Source of the DNA: CAXMST01 sp963790085
Lineage (GTDB): Bacteria; Actinomycetota; Thermoleophilia; Solirubrobacterales; 70-9
DNA length: 64,000 nt
Reading direction: 5' to 3'
Assembly (NCBI GenBank): GCA_963790085.1
Contig: CAWBNH010000011.1
Location: 17,223 to 81,222 of the forward strand
The notes under the pieces are model-generated. The model saw only the letters and a program-made list of their open reading frames with translations, was not told the DNA's origin and made no database searches. Below, in pieces: positions 8,882-19,687 of this stretch; the stretch's first letter is position 1, and each line of letters begins with the position of its first letter. Position numbers and translations under genes: made by a program.

Positions 8882-9949
8882 TCACGTGGCCGCGGGCCCA
8901 GGCGGGGCCAGCAACCGGACGAGGGCGCGGCCGGCCGCGAGCGGCGCCGCGAAGAACAGCCCGTCCTCGCCGAGGTCACGTCCCATCGTCCGCCGGGGCA
9001 GCCCGCTGGCCGCGTAGCGGTCGAGATCGGCATCCTCGAAGGTCACTGCATGGCGCTCGCCGCAGGCATCGACGAGCTCGTCCGGTCCCTCGCCGCTCCC
9101 GCGTCCGCCGGGCCAGAGCTCGTCCGCGTCAGCCGGCGCCGCAACCCGAACGCCGCCGAGCAGCAGATCGAGCACCGAGCGCGTGTGGTGGCTGAGGCCG
9201 CGATGGCGGGGCCGGGGGTCGCCGGCGGAGAGCCGTGGCGCCAACACGGTCGGCAGGCCGAGGGCGAGGCCGACGTGCGCCGACTCCAGCGCCGCCATGC
9301 CCCCGTGTCCATAGCGGGTCGCCGATCCGAGGATGCCCGGGCCGGGTGCGGCGATCACTGCCTCCCAGCCGAGCTCGTCGGCCGCCGCGTGCAGGGCGCC
9401 GGCGAGGCTGATCGCCTCGATCTCGCCGCCGAAGCACGGCGCGACAGTGATCTGGCCGGCGAGCAGGCCACGCTCCCGCAGGCTCCCGACATCGCGCGAG
9501 AAGGAGCCCGGCAGGGCCCCGCCGGCAGTCTGCACGTAGCCGACCCTCAGGCCCGGGCGGAGCTGCGCGGCCGCCCAGCACGAGGGCGCCAGATGCCCGT
9601 GCAGCGGCAGCACGAGCAGCGGCGGCCTGTGCTTCGGGCGGACCGGGGCCTCGGCCGGGGCCTCGATCGGGGCGACCGGGTGCTGAAGCGACGTGTAGTT
9701 GAGCTTCATCACGTGCGTGCCGGCCGACGCCGCGCCCCCCGCCAGCCCTCTGGTCAGGTTGACGTGGACGATGTCGAGGCCCCCCGAGCCGAGCCCGAGG
9801 TCGACGGCCGAGGTGTTGACGACCACCTCGTCACCGGGCTCGCAGGGGCCGACGAGGCCCCGGTCCGCCCAGGCCGCGCGTCGCTCGCCGTCAACCTCGA
9901 CCTCGAGCGGCCCGGCCGCAACCACGATCCCGCGCCTCAGCTTCAGCAA
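8882..9949 (-). CDS. DUF3866 family protein
   Basis: A 355-residue conserved actinobacterial/firmicute protein recognised as the DUF3866 family from the N-terminal half (VEVDGERRAAWAD), HVMKLNYTSLQHPV near residues 79-92, and GPGILGSATRYGHGG near 204-218. The function is unknown. The middle contains a periplasmic-free alternating beta/alpha pattern without signal peptide or membrane segment, so it is probably cytosolic. The stop is directly followed by a possible GTG start of xerD, and its start overlaps the M20 peptidase stop by 7 bp, so it belongs to one operon with both. Confidence 0.82.
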   Translation of the reverse strand: MLKLRRGIVVAAGPLEVEVDGERRAAWADRGLVGPCEPGDEVVVNTSAVDLGLGSGGLDIVHVNLTRGLAGGAASAGTHVMKLNYTSLQHPVAPIEAPAEAPVRPKHRPPLLVLPLHGHLAPSCWAAAQLRPGLRVGYVQTAGGALPGSFSRDVGSLRERGLLAGQITVAPCFGGEIEAISLAGALHAAADELGWEAVIAAPGPGILGSATRYGHGGMAALESAHVGLALGLPTVLAPRLSAGDPRPRHRGLSHHTRSVLDLLLGGVRVAAPADADELWPGGRGSGEGPDELVDACGERHAVTFEDADLDRYAASGLPRRTMGRDLGEDGLFFAAPLAAGRALVRLLAPPGPAAT

Positions 9950-11058
9950 GCCGTCGCCGCCTCCTCGACCGCTGCCAGGCAGACCGCCAGCATCCGATCG
10001 AGCTCAGCGGCCTCGACGCTCTCGTCCGGCGTGTGGTTCGCCCTCGTGCCGTTGGCCAACAGCAGGGCCTCGTAGCCCTGCAGGCGCAGGGCGTTCGCAT
10101 CGCTGCCGCCCCCGGTCGAGATCTCGACCGGTTCGATCCCGGCGCGCGCCAGCGCTCTGCGACCGACCGCGAGCGAGCGTTCGTCGGGCAGCACGCGGTA
10201 GCCGCGAAACAACTCGGAGACCTCGATATCGACATCGCAGCGGCGCTCGCCCGCAGCCCACTGGCAGGCCTCGATCATCGCCATCAGGACCTCCTCGGCG
10301 CGCCCCGGCTCGATCCCTCGGGCCTCAGCGTCGAGCCGGCACGAGCCGGCGACGACATTGGGCGCGCTGCCACCCTCGATCAGGCCGACGTTGGCGGTGG
10401 TCTCAGGATCGATGCGGCCAAGCTTCATTGCGGCGACGGCGGCGGAGGCCGCCTCGATCGCGCTGTGACCCGCCTCCGGCGCGAGCCCGGCGTGGGCCTC
10501 GACGCCGCGAAAGTCGGCGATCAGCCGCTTGTAGGTCGGCGCGGCGGTGATGATCTCGCCGATCGGCGTCGCGTGATCGAGCACGAAGCCGTAGTCCGAC
10601 CGCAGCCGGCTCACGTCGAGGGCGTGCGCCCCCCGCAGCCCCTGCTCCTCGGCGACCGTGAACAGCAACTCGATCCCGATCGGCGGCGGTGGCCCCGCGG
10701 CCGCGCGCGCCGCGATCTCGATCAGGACCGTGACCGCGGCCTTGTTGTCGGCACCGAGGATCGTCTCGCCGGCGCTGCTGAATACGCCGCCTTCCTCGAC
10801 CACCTCGATCGGCCCCTCGTGCGGGACGGTGTCGAGGTGGGCGGCGAACAGCACCCACCCCTCGCCGCTGCCGGCGACGCGACAGAGCAGGTTGCCGGCG
10901 CCCGCTTGCGCCGCCTCGGCGCGGTCGTCCTCGGCGACCTCGAGACCGAGGGCGGTCAGCTCGGCCGTGACCGCGTCGGCCACCGCGCGCTCGTCGCCGG
11001 TGATGCTCGGGATCTCGCAGAGCCGGGCAAAGCGCTCGTACATCCTCTCCTCGCTCAC
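9943..11058 (-). CDS. M20 family metallopeptidase (PepT-like)
   Basis: This di-zinc exopeptidase resembles tripeptide aminopeptidase PepT. The metal and catalytic residues are H74 and D76 (FAAHLDTVP), D104 (LGADNKA), E137-E138 (VAEEQG), D161 (VLDHA) and the C-terminal His in ANHTPDE. A dimerisation/lid domain sits between residues about 180 and 290. No signal peptide is present, so it probably processes peptides in the cytosol. It lies between pyrG and DUF3866, overlapping the latter by 7 bp. Substrate preference cannot be told from sequence. Confidence 0.88.
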   Translation of the reverse strand: MSEERMYERFARLCEIPSITGDERAVADAVTAELTALGLEVAEDDRAEAAQAGAGNLLCRVAGSGEGWVLFAAHLDTVPHEGPIEVVEEGGVFSSAGETILGADNKAAVTVLIEIAARAAAGPPPPIGIELLFTVAEEQGLRGAHALDVSRLRSDYGFVLDHATPIGEIITAAPTYKRLIADFRGVEAHAGLAPEAGHSAIEAASAAVAAMKLGRIDPETTANVGLIEGGSAPNVVAGSCRLDAEARGIEPGRAEEVLMAMIEACQWAAGERRCDVDIEVSELFRGYRVLPDERSLAVGRRALARAGIEPVEISTGGGSDANALRLQGYEALLLANGTRANHTPDESVEAAELDRMLAVCLAAVEEAATAC

Positions 11059-11206
11059 CGCAGGGAATCTAGATGCTCGGGTCTCCCTGCCGGCGTCGGC
11101 CTCACTCCTCCCCGACGGCGGGCAGACGGCGAGATGCGAGTTCGGTTGATCTATTCGACCTTTCTCGCAGCTCGCGGCCGCGAGCCCGAGGAGGTGCAGC
11201 TCAGCG

Positions 11207-12919
<1,713 letters not shown>

Positions 12920-12987
12920 CTGACAGCAGCGAGTCTAGCCTCCGACGGGACGGAACCGGGAGGGCTCGGAGGCCCCGCGCCCGCCGA

Positions 12988-13006
12988 TTCCGCGATTTGC
13001 GCGGAA
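12988..13006. repeat. Inverted repeat between pyrG and the MraY-like gene
   Basis: A perfect 7-bp inverted repeat TTCCGCG / CGCGGAA with a 5-base loop lies in the 95-bp gap between pyrG and the upstream transferase gene. It is not followed by a T-run on either strand, so it is at best a weak terminator or a protein-binding site. Confidence 0.4.
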
Positions 13007-13014
13007 GTCCCGGA

Positions 13015-13854
13015 TCAGGGCCGGCGGCCGACAGCGTCCAGCGATCGCAGCAGCGGCAGGCGCTCGATCGCCTCCGAGATCGAGCGGAACTCGCCGTACG
13101 CGGTGAGCGCCACGATCACCGCCAGCGCGACGAGCCGCGCCTCGTCACCGAGCGTCACCAGCAGCGCCACGCCCGCCAGCGCGCCGATCAGGTTCGCACC
13201 GGCGTCGCCGAGCATCGCCCGCTCACGCAACGTCAGCGCCGCGCCGACGATCACCGGCCCGATGAAGACGCCGAGCAGCTCGACCGGGTAGACCGTCCAG
13301 GCACCGATCATCAGCCCCCCGAGCAGCAGGAAGAAGGCCTTCTCGACTCGGCCGGGCCGGAGATCGAGGAGGTTGAAGAGGTTGGTGGCGAGCAGCAGCA
13401 GCGCGAGGTCCGCGAGGTAGTCGAGCGACTCGCGCCCCCGCCCGGAAACGGCGAACGCGGCGAGCCCGAACGCGGCGACCGCCTTGATCGCGCCGGTCGA
13501 GAGCCGGCCGGAGGCCAGCGCCCGCGCGTGGCCGCGCCAGCCTCGTGGAGCGTCGCTGTCGTGGCCGCGACCGAGCATGTCGTCGAGCAGGCCGAGCAGG
13601 GCGACCCCGAGGATGAACCCCAGCCACCGCAGGAGCTCGGGCTCGAGCAGGTCGAGGTCGGCGCGATCGTCGAGCAGCGCCAGCGGGGCGAGGGCGATCA
13701 GCGAGACCGAGACCAGCAGCGCACCGAGCGGAAAGGCCGGCGCTCGGCCGCGCCAGTTCTCGGCGGTCAGACCGGTGCGGATCATGTCGTCACACCAGGG
13801 CGGCATCACGGCGGCGGCCAGCGCCAGGGAGAGCGCGAGCGCGATCAGGCTCAC
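13015..13854 (-). CDS. MraY/WecA-like (PNPT family) membrane glycosyl-phosphate transferase
   Basis: This multi-pass membrane protein has the marks of polyprenyl-phosphate sugar-1-phosphate transferases. They are LLGLLDDMLG near residues 84-93, NLFNLLDLRPGR near 155-166 (the N-x2-N-x2-D element), and MLGDAGANLIGAL near 213-225. It lacks the usual first Asp-rich cytoplasmic loop in full and is shorter (279 residues) than MraY, so activity is uncertain. It starts with GTG at 13854, overlapping the steB stop (GTGA). An equivalent gene sits in this place in other actinobacterial steA-steB loci, pointing to envelope assembly. Confidence 0.72.
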   Translation of the reverse strand: MSLIALALSLALAAAVMPPWCDDMIRTGLTAENWRGRAPAFPLGALLVSVSLIALAPLALLDDRADLDLLEPELLRWLGFILGVALLGLLDDMLGRGHDSDAPRGWRGHARALASGRLSTGAIKAVAAFGLAAFAVSGRGRESLDYLADLALLLLATNLFNLLDLRPGRVEKAFFLLLGGLMIGAWTVYPVELLGVFIGPVIVGAALTLRERAMLGDAGANLIGALAGVALLVTLGDEARLVALAVIVALTAYGEFRSISEAIERLPLLRSLDAVGRRP

Positions 13855-14732
13855 GGCGCGATCGGCTGCCCGGACGGCGGGCTGATCAGCTCCGGCAGGA
13901 AGCGATCGGCGCCCGGCTTGATGCCGTAGTCACCGTCGGCGCCGAGCAGCGAGAAGACCGTCGCGACCCGGCCGGCCACGAGATCGACGTGGTCGACGGT
14001 CGCGATCCCCGCGTCGCGGAAGGCCTGGAGCGAGCTTGGCTCGACGTCGGTCCGCTCGACCGCGACTGTGCCCGCCGCGCGGCCGCGGGCGCCGTCCGAG
14101 AGGCCGTTGAGCAGCGCCGTGGTGTTCGCTTCGTCCTTGGGGTCGAGATCCTCTGGGACCGCACCCGTGAAGACGACCCGGTCGACGTCGTCGAGAGTTC
14201 CGCTGAAGCGGGAGAAGAGCGTCCCGCGCAAGTCGGTGACCAGCTTGCTGCCACCGACGAGCCCGCCGCCGGCGGAGCGGCCGAGGCGCTCGAGGTCCTC
14301 GCCGCCGCGCCGCGCCCCGGCGAAGCGGGGGCCCGCAGCCGCCGCCAGGGCGCCGGCATCGGGCGGGACCTCGACCACCGCCAGGGCGTCGACCGACGCG
14401 CCGGCGGGCTCGACCGCGGACTCGATATCGGCGACCGTCTCTTCGTCGAGGTCACTGAAGCCGATCACCGCGATCGAGGAGCCGGCGAGACGACCGGCGA
14501 CCAGCGCCGGATAGACCCGCTCGCCGAAGTCGCGCTCGCGACCGACCTCCGCCTCGAGGTCGTCGACCCGGGCCGTGGCGTCGTCGAGGTCGCTGCGGAG
14601 GCTGGCCTCGAGCTCCTGCGAGGCCGTGGAGACGACGTCGTCGGCGAGGCCGACGCCGATCAGGATCCCGATCGCGAGAGCGATGAAGACCGCCACCAGC
14701 GACGCTGCGTGGTATCGACCGCTGTAGCCCAT
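13851..14732 (-). CDS. steB: SteB/MctB-family envelope protein
   Basis: This 293-residue protein has a short cytosolic start, one N-terminal transmembrane helix (residues about 8-30, ASLVAVFIALAIGILIGVGLA) and a coiled-coil stretch (about 35-70). A large extracytoplasmic domain follows. This matches the family annotated as copper transporter MctB in mycobacteria. In corynebacteria the equivalent SteB works with SteA in daughter-cell separation. The steA partner lies 27 bp upstream and the MraY-like gene overlaps its end by 4 bp, so the cell-separation role is preferred over copper transport. There is no Cys- or Met-rich copper motif. Confidence 0.8.
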   Translation of the reverse strand: MGYSGRYHAASLVAVFIALAIGILIGVGLADDVVSTASQELEASLRSDLDDATARVDDLEAEVGRERDFGERVYPALVAGRLAGSSIAVIGFSDLDEETVADIESAVEPAGASVDALAVVEVPPDAGALAAAAGPRFAGARRGGEDLERLGRSAGGGLVGGSKLVTDLRGTLFSRFSGTLDDVDRVVFTGAVPEDLDPKDEANTTALLNGLSDGARGRAAGTVAVERTDVEPSSLQAFRDAGIATVDHVDLVAGRVATVFSLLGADGDYGIKPGADRFLPELISPPSGQPIAP

Positions 14733-14759
14733 CGTTGGCGAAGCCTCCCGGGCGCGCCG

Positions 14760-15956
14760 CTAGACGCCCAGCGCGTCCTGGATCTTGAGCCAGAGCAGCT
14801 CGGTGACGTTGTCCAGCGCCGGCGAGGCGATCACGACGATCACCAGCAGCACGACGAACGCCGCCAGGAACATCGCCACTCCGGGAGCGCCGAGCCCAGG
14901 CCGGTAGAGACGACTGACCCCCTTCGCATCGACAAGCGTCTCGCCGACGCGCAGGCGGGTGAGAAAGGTCGACGACATGCCCGCGCGGTTCTTGTCGAGG
15001 AACTCGGTCAGGTTGAAGTGGGCGCCGACGGTGACGATCAGGCTCGCGCCGCGCTCGTGGGCGAGCAGCATCGCCACGTCCTGACTGGTGCCGGCCGCCG
15101 GCACGACCACGTGCTCGAGGCCCAGCTCCTGAAGCCGCTCGCGGCCCGGCGCCCGTCCGTCGGGGTAGGCGTGAACGATCAACTCGGCTCCGGTCGCCAG
15201 CGCCTCGTCGCTGGCCGAGTCCATGTCGCCGAGGATCACGTCCGGCCTGAAGCCGATCTCCAGAACCGCATCGGCGCCGCCGTCCACGGCGACGATCAGC
15301 GGCCGCACGTCGCGGATGTAGGCGCCGAGCGCGGCCAGGTCGTCACGGTAGCCCGGGCCGCGCACGACGAGCAAGGCGTGCCGATCCCAAAACCGGGTCC
15401 GGACCGGTGGGAAGTCGATCTCCCCGGTGAGCAGCTCGCTCTCCTCGCGGACGTGCTCGATCGTGTTCGTCGCGAACGCCGCCAGCGCCCGGTCGACCCG
15501 TTCGCGCTCTTCAGCGAGACGGCTCACCATCTGCGACTCGCTGAGCCGCTCACCCCCGGCAAGCTGCTCCCCATCGGCCAGCAGCGTGGCGCCGTCGATC
15601 TCGACCGCGTCGCCGTCGGAGAGCAGCGCGAACAGGTCCGCCTCACCGAAGTCGATCAGTGCAACGCCCGCCTGCAGGAGCAGCAGCGGGCCGACGTTCG
15701 GATAGCTTCCGGTCGAGCTCGGGGAGTTGTTGAGCACCGCGACGACGCCGGAGGCCGCGAGGTCCTCGGCGGCGATCCGGTCGAGGTCGGCGTGGTCGAT
15801 GACCGCGATCTCGCCTGGGGTCAGCTTCTTGACGAGGTCCTTGGTCCGCCTGCCGAGCCGCACCCTGCCGGCGATCAGCCCGCGCTGCTGCCGTGCCGGC
15901 CTGGCGCCCGGCGCTCGGCGACGCGTGAAGCGTCGCGCTCTGCTCCGCGTTTCCAC
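14760..15956 (-). CDS. steA: SteA, cell-separation protein with thiamin-pyrophosphokinase-like fold
   Basis: A 398-residue protein with a basic N terminus and a catalytic-like core resembling thiamin pyrophosphokinase (VAVDGGADAVLEIGFRPDVILGDMDSAS, residues about 218-245; quoted as a family signature in two parts VAVDGGAD and GDMDSAS). A single C-terminal transmembrane helix (about 350-373) follows. In Corynebacterium SteA partners SteB in cell separation, and both are adjacent here. It begins 54 bp after the recN stop. The enzymatic activity of the family is not established. Confidence 0.85.
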   Translation of the reverse strand: METRSRARRFTRRRAPGARPARQQRGLIAGRVRLGRRTKDLVKKLTPGEIAVIDHADLDRIAAEDLAASGVVAVLNNSPSSTGSYPNVGPLLLLQAGVALIDFGEADLFALLSDGDAVEIDGATLLADGEQLAGGERLSESQMVSRLAEERERVDRALAAFATNTIEHVREESELLTGEIDFPPVRTRFWDRHALLVVRGPGYRDDLAALGAYIRDVRPLIVAVDGGADAVLEIGFRPDVILGDMDSASDEALATGAELIVHAYPDGRAPGRERLQELGLEHVVVPAAGTSQDVAMLLAHERGASLIVTVGAHFNLTEFLDKNRAGMSSTFLTRLRVGETLVDAKGVSRLYRPGLGAPGVAMFLAAFVVLLVIVVIASPALDNVTELLWLKIQDALGV

Positions 15957-16010
15957 GCTGTCGATTATGCGCCAATACCGTCCCGACGAGGATCCGCCGA
16001 GCCGAGTTGG

Positions 16011-17692
<1,682 letters not shown>

Positions 17693-17753
17693 CGCCCCAG
17701 TGAATTAGCAGCGGCGACCGACGGATTCGCCCCGACGGGGCGCAAGCTGTCGG

Positions 17754-18617
17754 CTACTGAACCAGGCGGCCGAACTTGTCGCGGATCCGCTGGTAGAAGC
17801 TCTGGCCCTCGAACTGAGCCAGCCGGGCAAGCCCGTCGCGGAAGCGAACCTCGATCTCCGAGCGCGGCTCGAGCTGGCCGTGGGGGACTCCGTCGAAGGC
17901 GACGTCGACCGGATCGCGGTCGCTCAGATTGTGAACGTGGAGGACGTCGCCCGGTGCGACGACGAGCGGCCGGGTGGTGAGCGTGTGCGGCGCGATGAAG
18001 CTGACCACGTACCCCTCGACCCCCCACGCCAGGATCGGCCCTCCGTTCGCCAGGTTGTAGCCGGTCGAGCCGACCGGGGTGGCGGCGACCAGCCCGTCGC
18101 AACGGACATGGCCCACCTCCCGACCGCCCAGGCGATAGGAGAGCTCCGCCACGCGATGATGGGGACGTCGGGTGAAGGAGACGTCGTTGAGCGCCGGGCT
18201 CAGGCCGTCGCCTAGGGACGCGAGCAGGCCCGGCAGCTCGATCACCTCGAAGTCGCCTCCCAGGGCTCGCTCGAGACCGCTCTCCAGGTCCGCCGACTCG
18301 GTCGCGGCGAGGAAGCCGACGGTGCCGTAGTTGATCCCGAAGACGGGAACGCCCGTCCCGGAGAAGTAGCGCAGGCAACGGAGGATCGTGCCGTCGCCGC
18401 CGAGCGCGAGACAGACGTCGAGGTCGGTCGGCAGGCGCTCAACCACGGTCATGCCCTCGGCGCCGGGACCGTACTTGTTCAGCTCCGTCGTCGAGATGAT
18501 CAACTCACAGTCCACCGCCTCCGCTGCCTGACGCGCCGCGGCAAGCCCGGGAGCCGTCTGCGGGGGGTTCGAATGCGAGACGAACGCCGCCCGCTTGATC
18601 CTTCGCTCGTCGCTCAC
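17754..18617 (-). CDS. nadK: NAD kinase
   Basis: This enzyme phosphorylates NAD to NADP. From GTG at 18617 the protein is 287 residues. GGDGT lies at residues 73-77, the NAD-binding NDVSFTRRP element near the middle, and the DGLVAATPVGSTGYNLANGG region (quoted as DGLVAATPVGSTGYN) forms the active site. The start overlaps the tlyA stop in GTGA. The tlyA-nadK-recN order is characteristic of actinobacteria. The stop is 62 bp upstream of recN. Confidence 0.93.
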   Translation of the reverse strand: MSDERRIKRAAFVSHSNPPQTAPGLAAARQAAEAVDCELIISTTELNKYGPGAEGMTVVERLPTDLDVCLALGGDGTILRCLRYFSGTGVPVFGINYGTVGFLAATESADLESGLERALGGDFEVIELPGLLASLGDGLSPALNDVSFTRRPHHRVAELSYRLGGREVGHVRCDGLVAATPVGSTGYNLANGGPILAWGVEGYVVSFIAPHTLTTRPLVVAPGDVLHVHNLSDRDPVDVAFDGVPHGQLEPRSEIEVRFRDGLARLAQFEGQSFYQRIRDKFGRLVQ

Positions 18618-19396
18618 CGGGTCTCCTCGGCAACGAGCTCGGCCAGGCCCGCAACCGGCTCGCCTTGTCCAAGCAGCAGGAAGACCTCCCGGTTCCCCTT
18701 CGGACCGGCGACCCCGGCGGCGGCGGCGCCCTTCGCGGCCAGGCCCAGCCCGGCGGCGGCGGCGGCCACTCCCATCACCGCGTCGCGCCGGTCGGAAGGA
18801 TCGCGGACCACGCCGCCCCTGCCGACCCGCGACCGGCCGAGCTCGAACTGCGGCTTCACCATGGCCAGGATCTCGCCCTCCGGCGCGAGCAGGACCGACA
18901 GCGGCGCGAGCACCTTGGCGAGCGAGATGAACGAGACGTCGATCGTCACGAGCTGCGGGGCAAAGGGCAGGTCGCCGGCGCCGAGCCGGCGCGCATTGAC
19001 CCCCTCGAGCACGGTCACGCGGGGATCGTTGCGCAGCCCCCAGTCGAGCTGGCCGCGGCCGACGTCGACGGCGACCACGGCGGTGGCGCCCCGCCGCAAC
19101 AGGCAGTCGGTGAAGCCCCCGGTCGAGGCGCCGACGTCGAGGCACGCCCTGCCCTCGACGGCCGGGCCGAGTCGATCGAGGGCGGCCTCGAGCTTGAGTC
19201 CGCCCCGGGAGACGTAGGTGCGCCCCGTCTCGATCTCGATCGCGAGCCCCTCGTCAACGAGCTGCCCGGGCTTCGCCGCCCGCTCGCCGCCGACGCCGAT
19301 CCGGACCAGCCCGGCCCTGATCGAGGTCGCGGCCGCGGACCGGGTGGGCGCCAGGCCCCGCTCGGTCAAGACGGTGTCGAGTCGCCGTCGCGCCAT
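18614..19396 (-). CDS. tlyA: TlyA family rRNA (cytidine-2'-O)-methyltransferase
   Basis: TlyA methylates ribose of rRNA cytidines (C1409 of 16S and C1920 of 23S in mycobacteria). An N-terminal S4 RNA-binding domain spans residues about 4-60. YVSRGGLKL is at 61-69 and the FtsJ-like SAM-binding motif LDVGASTGGFTD at 86-97. TIDVSFISL and MVKPQFELG follow. The ATG at 19396 is chosen because the 52 residues before it show no family similarity. The gene is first of the tlyA-nadK-recN group and overlaps nadK by 4 bp. Confidence 0.93.
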   Translation of the reverse strand: MARRRLDTVLTERGLAPTRSAAATSIRAGLVRIGVGGERAAKPGQLVDEGLAIEIETGRTYVSRGGLKLEAALDRLGPAVEGRACLDVGASTGGFTDCLLRRGATAVVAVDVGRGQLDWGLRNDPRVTVLEGVNARRLGAGDLPFAPQLVTIDVSFISLAKVLAPLSVLLAPEGEILAMVKPQFELGRSRVGRGGVVRDPSDRRDAVMGVAAAAAGLGLAAKGAAAAGVAGPKGNREVFLLLGQGEPVAGLAELVAEETR

Positions 19397-19501
19397 CGGG
19401 CAAAAGTAGCGGCAACGGCCGCCCGGGTCGCGCCGGGTATCGGTTCCTGTTAGCGAGCGCCCGGCCGACCGGTGCCGACGGCGTCCGGCTCCTTCACCGA
19501 G

Positions 19502-19517
19502 TGTGATCGGCATCACA
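19502..19517 (+). promoter_or_regulatory. Perfect CRP/FNR-family operator
   Basis: TGTGATCGGCATCACA is a perfect inverted repeat that matches the CRP consensus TGTGA-N6-TCACA at all ten fixed positions. Its centre (19509.5) lies 41.5 bp before the start expected for the TATAGT box at 19539-19544. That is the class II CRP activation position, overlapping where a -35 element would be. Being palindromic it could also act on tlyA, 106 bp away on the other strand. Confidence 0.75.
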
Positions 19518-19538
19518 GACACCGCGTACATTCGTTCG

Positions 19539-19544
19539 TATAGT
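19539..19544 (+). promoter_or_regulatory. -10 element of candidate CRP-dependent promoter
   Basis: TATAGT stands out as an AT-rich hexamer in very GC-rich sequence and is a near-consensus -10 box. No good -35 hexamer lies 16-18 bp upstream, consistent with activator dependence. The predicted transcription start is at about 19551 on the plus strand. Confidence 0.6.
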
Positions 19545-19550
19545 CCCGCC

Positions 19551-19648
19551 AAGACTTAGCGACTTGCTCGAGAGTAGGTCGCCTTCCCAAATACATACTC
19601 TCCTCCCTGTACCCCGAAGACGCCCCGCAACGCGGGGCGTTTTCGTTT
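19551..19648 (+). ncRNA. Candidate small RNA, C-rich, CRP-controlled
   Basis: A plus-strand transcript is predicted between the minus-strand genes tlyA and dxs, with promoter, activator site and intrinsic terminator all in order. The RNA would be about 95 nt. It starts with a 10-bp hairpin (19559-19582, GCGACTTGCT pairing with AGTAGGTCGC, wobbles included, loop CGAG). An unpaired C/U-rich stretch follows (19583-19615) with CTTCCC, CTCTCCTCCCT and ACCCC, and then the terminator. CTCTCCTCCCT is complementary to Shine-Dalgarno sequences, as in several trans-acting small RNAs. No convincing reading frame is present. No known RNA family is recognised with certainty. Confidence 0.6.
19617..19648 (+). 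terminator. Intrinsic terminator of the candidate small RNA
   Basis: A perfect 8-bp stem CGCCCCGC/GCGGGGCG with loop AAC (19621-19639) is followed by TTTTCGTTT. The stem extends through A/T pairs. The U-tract is on the plus strand; on the minus strand the stem is followed by TCTTCGG, which is poorer. It may still slow read-through from dxs, whose stop is 40 bp away. Confidence 0.8.
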
Positions 19649-19687
19649 CTCGGCGCTCCGGTCCCGCCTACGCGATCGAGTCCGGCC

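Noticed and set aside
19559..19583. Resemblance of GAGAGTAGGTCGCC in the candidate small RNA to the 3' end of 5S rRNA
   Set aside because: Only about 14 bases match; the rest of a 5S rRNA (including the CCGAAC region) is absent. It may be a chance match or a decayed fragment.
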